A stretch of DNA of 44,056 nucleotides. Source: an uncultured Oscillospiraceae bacterium. GTDB taxonomy: Bacteria; Bacillota; Clostridia; Oscillospirales; Oscillospiraceae. A program made the position numbers and the translations under genes. The DNA lies in NCBI GenBank assembly GCA_905235655.1, contig CAJOMA010000002.1, positions 1-44,056 on the forward strand. The letters are read 5' to 3'. The notes beneath the pieces were generated by a model that saw only the letters and a list, made by a program, of their open reading frames with translations, searched no databases and had not been told where the DNA came from. Every line of letters begins with the position of its first letter. Position 1 is the stretch's first letter. Positions 1 through 9,356 of the stretch are shown piece after piece.

Positions 1-430
1 CCGCGATCACCGCTCCGTCCCCGATGCTAACGCCGCCGATCAGCAGCGCGCCCGTTCCGATCCAAACGTCGTTTCCGATCTGCGCGGGCAGCGTCGCTTC
101 CTCAAACAGCTCCTGCGTGACGAAGCTCGTTCCGCACTGCTTTTTGGCGGAATAGAACGCCGGGTGGGTGGAAGCCCATGTTCTCGTTGGGTGCGTCCCG
201 CTCACCGTCACAACGCGGTTGGCAACGGAGCAGAACTTCCCGATTTGGGCGTTGATGCGGCATTCTTCGCCGATGTATGAATATTTGCCGAGCTGTCCGC
301 TGAACACACTGCCCGCGCCGATCCGGTTATAACCGCCGAACACGGCCGCCTTGGATACCTTCGCGCGTTTGTCGATTCGGACGGAAGGGTTTTTCAGACA
401 GATCAGTTTTCTTTTCAAAAAGTTGCGCAT
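1..430 (-). CDS. Partial hexapeptide-repeat (left-handed beta-helix) acyltransferase, C-terminus beyond the window edge
   Basis: Reverse strand from ATG at 430 reads MRNFLKRKLICLKNPSVRIDKRAKVSKAAVFGGYNRIGAGSVFSGQLGKYSYIGEECRINAQIGKFCSVANRVVTVSGTHPTR...IGNDVWIGTGALLIGGVSIGDGAVIA; hexapeptide repeats typical of CatB/WbbJ-like acyltransferases. Confidence 0.85.
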   Translation of the reverse strand, partial: MRNFLKRKLICLKNPSVRIDKRAKVSKAAVFGGYNRIGAGSVFSGQLGKYSYIGEECRINAQIGKFCSVANRVVTVSGTHPTRTWASTHPAFYSAKKQCGTSFVTQELFEEATLPAQIGNDVWIGTGALLIGGVSIGDGAVIA

Positions 431-444
431 AAGCGTATCTCCTA

Positions 445-1719
445 TCAACTGTACCTGCTGTAGGCTTTGATATACTTTGATTTCTTCTTTTCCGGTCCCG
501 CGCGCTCGACGGCAGTCAGCGTCTTCTCCGCTTCCATCGAGTTTACGCAGGCGGCGAGCAGCATGAAGAACACTGCGTTGTGTGCCAGGTAGCTGCCGCT
601 GAACATCAGCTTTATAACGCCGGAGGAAAAGGAAACCAGAATCAGCATCTGAAGGCTGGTGTTTTTTGTCCGGAATCCCTTAAACAGCAATATGCCAAGC
701 AGGGCAAGGATCGCCGTTCCCATCAGATAGCCCCATTGCGCGAATAATTCAATGATCAGGTTGTGCGCATAGTGGTTTTCGCCGAGCAGACGGTCGCCGT
801 AGAGTCCGCTGCCAAACAGCGAAAAGCTCTCGATGATCTTCTTCTGAATCTCTCCGCGGCTGGAATCGCTGAATAGGTCACCGTCAAGCATCAGATCAAT
901 CGTCCGGCTCGAAATGCCGAGCGAATCCACAGATTCCTTTAACGCCGTGACAATCGGCTGCCACAGCAGCATGATGATCAGACCTCCCAGAATAAAGAAG
1001 CACACGAGAAACGGTTTCTTCTTCGCAAAGGTTTTGCTGATCAGAGTATAAGCGATCATGCTGAACAGAACGCAGACCAGCGGACCTCTCGCGCCGGCGA
1101 AGAAGATCATGATCGCGCCGATGATCGCCGCGAGCAAAGACATCATGGTCCTTTTCTTTTCAAAGAAATACACCCACGAAAAGGAGGTAGCGAACACAAG
1201 ATTGTACGAGAAGCTCATATACTGCGGCTGGCTGTCTCTGAGGAACATCAGGATAAATGAACCGAGGGAGCAGAAAACCACGATCAGCGAAAAGTAGCGG
1301 CAGGTTTCAAGCAGCCGGTCGTAATCCGTGATATATCTCATAAAGACATACGCGGGAAGCGAATATGCAAACAGCAGGTACAGCGGATTGCTGGCAAAAT
1401 CGGTCCACTGGGTAAACATATAGTTTTTGTTGTTATGAATGAGCGAATAGGAAAGCGCGTAGGCGACCGCAAACACAAGCAGGACAACCAGTACGTCGGT
1501 TTTGATCCTGAAATGAAGCTGCTTCAGACTGGCCAGAATCATGACGGCGAGAACCGCATAGCAGCTCAGCGTATCAAACGTAAACCCCGTGCCGAAGATC
1601 GCTCTGCAGAGCTGATTGACGAAGTAGACGATCGGAGCAAAGCAGATCATGGTGCAGACCGTGATAATCAGGATCGTCTGATTTCGTTCTTTATGTCGTT
1701 TTATAATCAGCTCGACCAT
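445..1719 (-). CDS. Polytopic membrane protein, O-antigen polymerase/ligase (Wzy-like), copy 1
   Basis: 424 aa, many TM helices, AGARGPLV and NHYAHNLIIELFAQWG motifs typical of Wzy/O-antigen ligase families; paralogous to 1786-3042. Start codon uncertain. Confidence 0.8.
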   Translation of the reverse strand: MVELIIKRHKERNQTILIITVCTMICFAPIVYFVNQLCRAIFGTGFTFDTLSCYAVLAVMILASLKQLHFRIKTDVLVVLLVFAVAYALSYSLIHNNKNYMFTQWTDFASNPLYLLFAYSLPAYVFMRYITDYDRLLETCRYFSLIVVFCSLGSFILMFLRDSQPQYMSFSYNLVFATSFSWVYFFEKKRTMMSLLAAIIGAIMIFFAGARGPLVCVLFSMIAYTLISKTFAKKKPFLVCFFILGGLIIMLLWQPIVTALKESVDSLGISSRTIDLMLDGDLFSDSSRGEIQKKIIESFSLFGSGLYGDRLLGENHYAHNLIIELFAQWGYLMGTAILALLGILLFKGFRTKNTSLQMLILVSFSSGVIKLMFSGSYLAHNAVFFMLLAACVNSMEAEKTLTAVERAGPEKKKSKYIKAYSRYS

Positions 1720-1785
1720 CTCCTTTCGTCAGAATTGGTGTATACCGGCGCGCCCGCGTCGGCGCAAGCCTGTCCGTAACTCCTG

Positions 1786-3042
1786 TCAGCAGTATCTGCT
1801 GAAGGCTTTGATATACTTCGATTTCTTTTTTTGCGGCTCCGCACTTCCTGCGTCCGCCAGCGGCTGATCCGTTTCCAGCGAATTGACGCAAGCGGCAATC
1901 AGCGCAAAGAAAACGGCGTTATGCGCCAGATAGCTGCCGCTGAACATCAATTTGACAAAGCCGGAAGAAAAAAACACCAGAATCAGCATCCGCAGGCTGA
2001 AGTTCTTCGCCCGAAAGCCCTTGAAGAACAATACGCCAAGCGCGGCGAACAGCACCGAGCCGATCAGATAACCCCACTGCGCAAGCAGCTCAATAACCAG
2101 ATTGTGCGCATAGTGATCCCCCCCGAGGGCACGGTCGCCATACAGCCCGCTGCCGAGCAGGGAAAAGCCCTCGATGATCTTCTGTTGGATCTCTCCCCTG
2201 CTGGAATCACTGAAAATATCGCCCTCAAGCAGCAAGTCGATCGTGCGGCTTGAAATGCCGATCGATTCGGCAGAGCCCTTCAGCATCGTAAGCAGCGGCG
2301 TCCACAGCAGCAAAACGATCAGCCCCCCCGTCAAGAGGAAGAACACCAGAAGGATTTTCTTTGCGGCAGAGATCTTGCTGATCAGAAAATAGCCGATCAA
2401 GCTGCACAGAACGCAGACCAGCGGACCCCTCGCGCCGGCAAGGAAAATCATAATGCCGCCGGTGATCGCCGCAATCAGAGACAAAATCTTTTTCTTCTCG
2501 AAGAAACATATCGCTGAAAAGATGGTGGAAAACACGAGATTATAGGAGAAGCTCATATACTCCGGCTGCGTATCTCTGAGAAACATCAGAATAAACGAGC
2601 CGAGTGAGCAAAAAACGGCAGCCACCGAAAAAACCCGACAGATATCGAACATCAGGTCATAGTCCGTAACGTATCGCATGAAAATATACGCCGGCAGTGA
2701 AAAAACAAACAGCAGATATACAGGATTGTTCGAAAAATCCCCCCACTGCGTGAACATATAGAGTTTATTATTATCGGTGAACGAATAGGAAAGCGCATAG
2801 GCAATCGCAAAGCCGATCAGAAGCACCAGTACATCGATCTTGATTTGAAAGTGCATCTGCTTCAGGCTCGCCAGAATCATTCCCGCCAGAACCGCATAGC
2901 AGATCAGCGTATCGAGCGCGAAGCCGCTCCCGAAGATCAGGCGGCACAGTTGGTTGACAAAGTGGACGATCGGCGTAAAGCAGATCATGGTGCAAATGGT
3001 TATGATCAATACCTTCTGATTTCGCTCTTTATGCTGCATCAT
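1786..3042 (-). CDS. Polytopic membrane protein, O-antigen polymerase/ligase (Wzy-like), copy 2
   Basis: 418 aa, highly similar along its length to 445-1719; AGARGPLV, DHYAHNLVIELLAQWG; AAAGGAG SD upstream of ATGATG. Confidence 0.82.
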   Translation of the reverse strand: MMQHKERNQKVLIITICTMICFTPIVHFVNQLCRLIFGSGFALDTLICYAVLAGMILASLKQMHFQIKIDVLVLLIGFAIAYALSYSFTDNNKLYMFTQWGDFSNNPVYLLFVFSLPAYIFMRYVTDYDLMFDICRVFSVAAVFCSLGSFILMFLRDTQPEYMSFSYNLVFSTIFSAICFFEKKKILSLIAAITGGIMIFLAGARGPLVCVLCSLIGYFLISKISAAKKILLVFFLLTGGLIVLLLWTPLLTMLKGSAESIGISSRTIDLLLEGDIFSDSSRGEIQQKIIEGFSLLGSGLYGDRALGGDHYAHNLVIELLAQWGYLIGSVLFAALGVLFFKGFRAKNFSLRMLILVFFSSGFVKLMFSGSYLAHNAVFFALIAACVNSLETDQPLADAGSAEPQKKKSKYIKAFSRYC

Positions 3043-3069
3043 GCGCTCGATCGTCTCCTTTCCCGTAAA

Positions 3070-4269
3070 TTATCCGGCTTCGTTCCCGGAAAGCGCGTCG
3101 GTCAGTATGCGGCGAATGCTTTCTCCGCCGTGCCGCGCGTAGATTGTTTCTATCTCGGCGGCGGAAACGGTCTTGCCGCGATTTGCTTCTATAAACGCCG
3201 GCAGCTTCTTTTCCGCGTCCTCCGCATCCGAAACATGCAGCGCCGCCGGGTGCTTCGCAAGCAGCGCCCTGCTCTGCCCGCTGCCGAAGCTGATGATCGG
3301 GCGGCAGGCGGCGATATACTCAAACAGCTTGCTCGGCAGAAACTCCGGAATGCTGTTTTCCACGTTGAGCAGAAAATCCGCGCTCCGATAGATTTCCCTG
3401 ATTCTTTCGGGAGAAACCACCGAATGAAGCAGAATGCGGTCGTCCGATGCGGCGTATTTTTTCACCGTATCCTCACAGCCGGCGCTGTAAAGGTGCAGGC
3501 GTATATCGGGGTCTGCAAGCGCGTGAAACGCCGCAAGCATTGGTTCCGGACTTCGCAATCGCGGATAGAATCTTCCTGCATAGACGCAGTTGATCCGTTC
3601 GTTTGAAAACTCGCCGTTCCGAAGCGGCATATCCGGTACCTCCGGCAGCAGATACGGCAGTCTGCGGCAGTCGGGATTGCAGCCGCGGATATCCGCTCTT
3701 GCCTCATAAACCTCTTCGGAAAGCAGCAGAACGTCGGCATGGGCGCTCACCGCACACTCGTAAGCCGCAAGCCGAGCTTTGCTGTAAAACAGCGGGTGGA
3801 TGCGGCCGTCTGCGGCGTAGGGATCGACCGTGTACGCGCACCAGCGCACGTTCGGGTTTTCCTGCTTGAATTCCTTCGCGGCGCAGTGCGCGGCAAAGGG
3901 AGAGCAGACGGAAAACACCGCGTCCACAGCATGCTCGCGGTGCAGCCCTCTCAGCGCCGCAAGCGCCTGTTCACAGAACCACGCGAGATTGCCGAGCACG
4001 GCGGTCTTCATCTGCGCCGCGCCGATCGCGCGGACAACCGCGTGGGTCAGTGCGCTGCCCCGACGCTCTGTCTGCATTCGTTTGCCAAGCAGGGCATGTA
4101 CGCGGATTCCCTCGTCTTCAGCCTGCACTGGTGCGTCAGCGGAACTGATACAGACGACGTCAATATCATAGCTGTCACGCAGCAGAGAAAGATACCGCTT
4201 TGTACACAGTCCCGTCGGTGACGGCGTGGGATAATAGACGCCGCATAAAACGGCAAGGTGTTTCTTCAT
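3070..4269 (-). CDS. Glycosyltransferase (GT4-like)
   Basis: Protein MKKHLAVLCGVYYPTPSPTGLCTKRYL...NCVYAGRFYPRLRSPEPMLAAF...ENSIPEFLPSKLFEYIAACRPIISF; GT-B fold signatures. Start at 4269 has a well spaced SD (GGAAAAGGA). Confidence 0.78.
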   Translation of the reverse strand: MKKHLAVLCGVYYPTPSPTGLCTKRYLSLLRDSYDIDVVCISSADAPVQAEDEGIRVHALLGKRMQTERRGSALTHAVVRAIGAAQMKTAVLGNLAWFCEQALAALRGLHREHAVDAVFSVCSPFAAHCAAKEFKQENPNVRWCAYTVDPYAADGRIHPLFYSKARLAAYECAVSAHADVLLLSEEVYEARADIRGCNPDCRRLPYLLPEVPDMPLRNGEFSNERINCVYAGRFYPRLRSPEPMLAAFHALADPDIRLHLYSAGCEDTVKKYAASDDRILLHSVVSPERIREIYRSADFLLNVENSIPEFLPSKLFEYIAACRPIISFGSGQSRALLAKHPAALHVSDAEDAEKKLPAFIEANRGKTVSAAEIETIYARHGGESIRRILTDALSGNEAG

Positions 4270-4271
4270 TG

Positions 4272-5369
4272 CTAAAAGATCCTTTTCCAATGGCGGACAA
4301 TGCCGCGCAAGCCGCCGCTTCCGTAAACGCGCTTTCTCCAGCTTTTATCCGGCAGCAGCATAGCCTTCAGCCCGGCGGCGCAAGAGCGGTCATGGCAGTT
4401 GATTTCGATCCGCATGACGCGCGCTCTGGACGGCTCCGGCAGCAGCACGCCGTATTCCTCGTCAAACACCAGCTTCAAAAGCCGCTCGATCTCCGTCCCA
4501 CGCGGGACGGGCAGCGCCGTTCCTGTGATCCGGTTGGACAGATATGCGGCGGTATAAAGCCTGCGCTCCGTTTGATCCTTCTTTGCCTGCACGGCAATCC
4601 GCGCCCATTCTGCCTCCGTCAAGCCCTCAGCGGCGTTGACGATATCGCGGTACAGGCGGATCGCAGGCGCGCGGCAGAAGGAATGCAGCGAGATATGAAG
4701 CAGGCAGATATACAGCAGCGCTTCACGCGGCGGCAGCAGGATCGCCGTGTCGCGGTAGGCGCGAAGCTTCGTCCAATCGGTGAAGTCGTCTGTCCGAACG
4801 GCGCACGGCTGCGTCAGCCGGGACAACGGGAAGACCTCGAAGCCGAAGTCAAAGCCCTCCGGCAGGCGTTCGGCATGTTCAAAGGTCGCGGAAATAAACA
4901 GCGTACCTGCGAAGCGTTCCTCGCAGCGGTAGCCAAGCCCGGTCAACACCTGCTTGACAGCGGGATACTCCGCCGCGTCGACGTAGTTATCCACGTCGCC
5001 GGAGGCGAAGAGCGCAATATCGCTGTCCGCCGCAAGCATTGCGCCGAAGTTTTCGGAGACAAACAGCTTTTTGCAGCCGGCGTCGGTCAGCGCGGCGTAG
5101 ACGCGATCCAGCTCCGCGACGATCTGGCAATTGCGTTCGGCGTAGCGGTCATAAACCGGCTGCCATATTTGCGGATCAATCCCTAACCCAAGCATGAGCT
5201 TTGCCAGAAACGGCAGCATTTTCGCCTGCTTTGCCATCTCGAGCAGGGTCTTCCCGCCCAATTCCAGCGCAATGCGTGTCAGCTCCTGCTTCTCGTCCTG
5301 CGCAAGGTCTTCGCGAACGGAGGCGTTCGCCAGTGTGGAAAACCGTATGAATTTTCCGTCCGTCTTCAC
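4272..5369 (-). CDS. Nucleotidyltransferase-family protein (NTP_transf_5-like, uncharacterised)
   Basis: 365 aa with KLFVSENFGAMLAADSDIALFASGDVDNYVDAAEYPAVKQVL and DFGFEVFPLSRL, resembling the uncharacterised nucleotidyltransferase family found in surface-polysaccharide clusters; ATGA overlap with upstream gene. Confidence 0.65.
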   Translation of the reverse strand: MKTDGKFIRFSTLANASVREDLAQDEKQELTRIALELGGKTLLEMAKQAKMLPFLAKLMLGLGIDPQIWQPVYDRYAERNCQIVAELDRVYAALTDAGCKKLFVSENFGAMLAADSDIALFASGDVDNYVDAAEYPAVKQVLTGLGYRCEERFAGTLFISATFEHAERLPEGFDFGFEVFPLSRLTQPCAVRTDDFTDWTKLRAYRDTAILLPPREALLYICLLHISLHSFCRAPAIRLYRDIVNAAEGLTEAEWARIAVQAKKDQTERRLYTAAYLSNRITGTALPVPRGTEIERLLKLVFDEEYGVLLPEPSRARVMRIEINCHDRSCAAGLKAMLLPDKSWRKRVYGSGGLRGIVRHWKRIF

Positions 5370-6526
5370 GCGATCCCAACCTCCGTTACGGCGTTCTTCA
5401 AGTCAAGCAGATTATGATCGTAAATGTCTCCGCCCCAGTCGTTCGGCAGCTCCATCATGTCCTCAAGATGGAAGAGGATATTCTCCAGCATGACGGCATA
5501 TTTGACGATCGCCGGCGGCACTCTGTCAGACGGCGCTGTGCGGTCCGCGCGATAGGCGTCCTCCGCCTGCGAGCGCAGGAAGCGCCGCCATCCATAGGGT
5601 CTTCTGAGAGAATACGCCAAAACCGCGCTGTCGTACCAAACGCTGCGCTCCCCTGCCGTCTCCCAGTCGTAGAGAATCGTCTTGCCGTTCGGCTCTACCC
5701 AGATGTTTCCCGTCTGCAGATCGCCGTGGCTCATGGCGACGGGTATCTCGGCAGGAATCTTATCTTCAACGATTTTGAATATATCAAGCAATCGCAAGGT
5801 ATCGTCGGCTGTTTTGATGCGCTTTTTCTCCCTCGCAGCGGCGCAGAGCGTTATGATCCGCTCCCTCAGCGCGGCAAGGTAGGCGCGCGCGTCAACGCGG
5901 CGCACCGTATCGTCCGCAAGCGTCCGAACGGCGGCAAGCGCGTCCGAAACGCCCTTTTGGTACAGCGCTTCATCCGTGACGCGTGCCAGCGGATGACCTT
6001 GCAGGATCGGCTCGGTGAACCATTTTTCTCCCCACCGTTCGAGCGGCAGGAGGAAGTCATACCGGTGATTCAGGCGAAATTGCAGTTGATTCTTGAAGTA
6101 TTTGTCGGAAAAGCCGTCCTTGATTCTGCACCCGACCACACCGGTTTTGTAGTTAAAGAATCGGATGCTCCGGTTGTTCGGCGCAATGACCAGATCGCGC
6201 CCGGCGGTCTCCTGCGGCTCAAGGTGGAAGCGATAGGAGGAAAACAGCCGTCCCGTGTGCAGCATCACGAACACATAAGCCTTCACCGCAAGATTCTTCC
6301 ATTTGCCGCCGCGCACGTTCCATTCGCTGTAGAAAAACGCCTGCGCAGCCTTGGAAAGCTTCGGCGGATACAGCGCGGACAGCTTCGGCTTGATCACAAG
6401 ATTTGCGTCTTTCTTCTGCCGCGTTAGCTTTACGTCTGCATGCTCCGCTTCTTTATAGTAAGCCTCCACTGTGGAAGAAAGCAGTCCGAAAAAGTCTTCG
6501 CGGTCGAGCATGGAGGATAGATCCAT
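5366..6526 (-). CDS. APH/choline-kinase-like phosphotransferase
   Basis: 386 aa; MSHGDLQTGNIWVEPNGKTILYDWETAGE matches the HGDxxxxN...DWE catalytic motif of aminoglycoside phosphotransferase-fold kinases. Confidence 0.75.
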   Translation of the reverse strand: MDLSSMLDREDFFGLLSSTVEAYYKEAEHADVKLTRQKKDANLVIKPKLSALYPPKLSKAAQAFFYSEWNVRGGKWKNLAVKAYVFVMLHTGRLFSSYRFHLEPQETAGRDLVIAPNNRSIRFFNYKTGVVGCRIKDGFSDKYFKNQLQFRLNHRYDFLLPLERWGEKWFTEPILQGHPLARVTDEALYQKGVSDALAAVRTLADDTVRRVDARAYLAALRERIITLCAAAREKKRIKTADDTLRLLDIFKIVEDKIPAEIPVAMSHGDLQTGNIWVEPNGKTILYDWETAGERSVWYDSAVLAYSLRRPYGWRRFLRSQAEDAYRADRTAPSDRVPPAIVKYAVMLENILFHLEDMMELPNDWGGDIYDHNLLDLKNAVTEVGIA

Positions 6527-7185
6527 CAGGTATTGTCTCCTTTTTCCAGACCGAGCGCCAAAAGCACCTGTCTATGGAGCTCCTCGCGCGGGAGGAGTCC
6601 ATCCATGATATTCGTCCAGCAGCCGGACTCGGCATACGCGCGATAGGCTGCAATTTTTTTCTTTTTCCGTTCAATATCTTCGATTCCGGCGGCGTTCTTC
6701 TGCCGGTCTCGTTCGAGCGAGACTTCCGCCGGGACAAAGAACACGAAGGAGACCTTCGGCCTTGCGGCGAGCCTGCGCACAAGCTTCCACAAAACGGACT
6801 TTTCCAGATCGACGTGCGGAAAGTCGAATTGCAGCTCCACCGCCGTATCCCAGAGATAACGGTCACAGAAGACGTAGCGGTGCGTCAGATTCAGCAGGCG
6901 GTAGTGGAGCGACCAGTACCAGCACAAATCAAGCATGGAAACGCGATAGAGGAATTTCTCCTTTTTCGGGTTCGCAAAAAATGCCTCGCGGTATTCCTGC
7001 TTGCCGGCGTCGTCCAGTTTGCCGTCGCGGCGGACGAGCTTTTTTAAGAAAACGACGAGCGGCGTGCCGCGCGCTTTGCTCCACTTGGATACATAACACA
7101 GGTTATGCTCGTCACAGTACGTGCGCAGCAGGTCTAACTGCGTGCTCTTACCCGCGCTGTCGATGCCGCTGAACGATACGATCAT
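6526..7185 (-). CDS. Thymidylate-kinase-like P-loop nucleotide kinase
   Basis: 219 aa; MIVSFSGIDSAGKSTQLDLLRTYC Walker A; VFCDRYLWDTAVE DR-motif; typical TMPK-like. Confidence 0.75.
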   Translation of the reverse strand: MIVSFSGIDSAGKSTQLDLLRTYCDEHNLCYVSKWSKARGTPLVVFLKKLVRRDGKLDDAGKQEYREAFFANPKKEKFLYRVSMLDLCWYWSLHYRLLNLTHRYVFCDRYLWDTAVELQFDFPHVDLEKSVLWKLVRRLAARPKVSFVFFVPAEVSLERDRQKNAAGIEDIERKKKKIAAYRAYAESGCWTNIMDGLLPREELHRQVLLALGLEKGDNT

Positions 7186-7186
7186 A

Positions 7187-8137
7187 CTAATACTTCCTTA
7201 ACACACGATAGCCCAGCCGCTGGCAAACGGTCAGCACGGCGGCGGGCAGACGGAAGCGGAGCTTGCCGCTCCATGCCTGCGCACGGATGGCATTTCCGCC
7301 GCCGCAGGACTTGTACAGAGCCTTAAAGTCAGAGTATGGCAGCATACGCGCCGCACCGTGGAGCAGGGCAAAAACGGAACGCGGGCGAAGCTGCTTCGCT
7401 ATATCGGGGGCAAAAAGATCGGAGGTCTGCGCCAGCAGGCGGTCAAGTCCGTCAAGCGCCGTCATGATCTTCGGGATATCGGAGCCTGTCATAGTCGAAT
7501 TTTCGTGCAGGACGTACTGATACAGCGCAGCAGGATTGTGCAGCACCGGCTTGCGGTTATATGCAAGGCACTTCCAAATAAACTGCACGTCCTCGGAATA
7601 GCGGGTCGCCTCGTCGAACACGATCGCATTCTCTGTCAGAAAGCTTCTGCGCAGCAGAAGCGTCGGAAGCAGGAAGCGGATCTTGCGGTCAAAGAACGCC
7701 CGCTGCGCTTCCGCCGGCGATAAGGGGCTTATCGCCGATAAATCCGCAGGTTCAAAGCGATGGTTCGCAGCCTGGCAGACGCAAAAGCCCGTTGAGAGAA
7801 TGTCGCAGCGTTCGGCGCGTTCCATCATCTGTCCATAGACCGCAAGAAAGTCCGGGGATACGACGTCGTCGGAATCGACAAAGATCACCCACTCGCCTTC
7901 TGCCGCCTGCAAACCGGTATTGCGCGCCGCAGACACGCCACGGTTTTCGGTGCGGATTACCTGGCAGCGCACAGACGTCTGCCGCAGAATCGCTTCCGCC
8001 AGCTCTGAAGAGCGATCCGGCGAGCCGTCGTCGACGAGGATGATCTCAAAATCGCGGCAGGTCTGCGCGCAGAGAGAACGAACGCAGTCTTCAATATACG
8101 CTTCCGTCCGATAAACGGGTACGACAACAGAGATCAT
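7187..8137 (-). CDS. Glycosyltransferase family 2
   Basis: MISVVVPVYRTEAYIEDCVRSLCAQTCRDFEIILVDDGSPDRSSELAE...WVIFVDSDDVVSPDFL; canonical GT2 motifs. Confidence 0.93.
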   Translation of the reverse strand: MISVVVPVYRTEAYIEDCVRSLCAQTCRDFEIILVDDGSPDRSSELAEAILRQTSVRCQVIRTENRGVSAARNTGLQAAEGEWVIFVDSDDVVSPDFLAVYGQMMERAERCDILSTGFCVCQAANHRFEPADLSAISPLSPAEAQRAFFDRKIRFLLPTLLLRRSFLTENAIVFDEATRYSEDVQFIWKCLAYNRKPVLHNPAALYQYVLHENSTMTGSDIPKIMTALDGLDRLLAQTSDLFAPDIAKQLRPRSVFALLHGAARMLPYSDFKALYKSCGGGNAIRAQAWSGKLRFRLPAAVLTVCQRLGYRVLRKY

Positions 8138-9333
8138 TGCAAGACTCCCAGCACGGTATCGCAGCAGGCGGACGCGGTGTAACGCTCATCCAGATAACGG
8201 CGGGCGTTTTCGCCCATCTCTCCGCGATCCGCGCGCTGCATTTTCTCCACTGCGGCAAGCACGGAGGCGGGATCGGCGCTGCGGCAGGCAATGCCGAAGC
8301 CGTTTGCCTCCGCAATCGCGCCCATATCCGTCGCGTCGTCGGTGCAGACGAGCAGCGGCATGGAGTTTTCCATATAGGACAGCGCGCGCGACGGGTAATT
8401 CGGGATCGTAAAGCGCGGATCGAGGAAAACGACGCCAACATCGCAGCCCGCCGCCACCTCGTCATATTCCTGCTTCGGCATCAGCGGTTTGCGGACAATA
8501 TTGTCCGGATTCTCCTGCGCGAGGAAGTCGTCGATCAGCGGTGCGTCTGAGCCGCTGCCACAGATGAGAAAGAAGCAGTCCTTCTTCTCTTTCAGCAGCC
8601 GAAGGCAGTCGACCAGCGCAGGGATGCCCTGCGGTCTGCCGAGGTTTCCGCCGAGCAGATAGACGACGGTATCCTCCGGAAGCTCCAGCTTCTCATGCAG
8701 GGCTTTTCTGGCGGCGCTGCAGTCGATCCGCTCGCGCGGGATAATGCCGTTGGGGCAGAGCTCCGCTTTTTGCGAGGGTATCTCCGGATTGTGGGAAAGC
8801 AAATACTCCGCATTTGCAGGGCTCATGCAGCCGATCCGGTCCGAAACGCGGTAAAGCTTCTTTTCCTGTCTTCTGAAAAAGCGATAAATCAGGCTGCGCG
8901 CGGAGAACATGCCGAGGTCGACCGCGTTCTGCGGAAAAATATCCTTCAGCATCAGATAGGTCGGGCAGCGGAAGAGCTTTTTCAGCTTCCGCACCGGCTC
9001 GGCGAGCGTGATCGGCGGAGTGGAATAGAGGATCAGATCGAAGTTCTCGCTGCCGAGATACTTACGAACCGCGCGGTAATATCTGCCGCTCAGCGTAACG
9101 GTCGAAATCCCCTTTTCAATGAGCGAGACGCCGGCGGTGTTTCCCGTCTGCACGGTCAGAAGCGTGTAGGTCGGGAAGTCGGTGCGGACCGTCTTTTCCC
9201 CGGTGCTCTTCTGGCGCGGCGTAACGATAAAGGGACGGTGCCCCCGCGCAATCAGCTCGAGCATCAGGTCGGAATATATGTTGTGCATGTGAACGTCGGT
9301 AAAAACGTTCATCGTCAGAAAAAGAATATTCAT
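8134..9333 (-). CDS. Glycosyltransferase family 4 (WbuB-like)
   Basis: MNILFLTMNVFTDVHMHNIYSDLMLELIARGH...ELPEDTVVYLLGGNLGRPQGIPALVDCL...GFGIACRSADPASVLAAVEKM; ORF extends to 9351 with an alternative TTG start. Confidence 0.87.
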   Translation of the reverse strand: MNILFLTMNVFTDVHMHNIYSDLMLELIARGHRPFIVTPRQKSTGEKTVRTDFPTYTLLTVQTGNTAGVSLIEKGISTVTLSGRYYRAVRKYLGSENFDLILYSTPPITLAEPVRKLKKLFRCPTYLMLKDIFPQNAVDLGMFSARSLIYRFFRRQEKKLYRVSDRIGCMSPANAEYLLSHNPEIPSQKAELCPNGIIPRERIDCSAARKALHEKLELPEDTVVYLLGGNLGRPQGIPALVDCLRLLKEKKDCFFLICGSGSDAPLIDDFLAQENPDNIVRKPLMPKQEYDEVAAGCDVGVVFLDPRFTIPNYPSRALSYMENSMPLLVCTDDATDMGAIAEANGFGIACRSADPASVLAAVEKMQRADRGEMGENARRYLDERYTASACCDTVLGVLQ

Positions 9334-9356
9334 AGACAGCCCTGTTTTCAAAAGAT

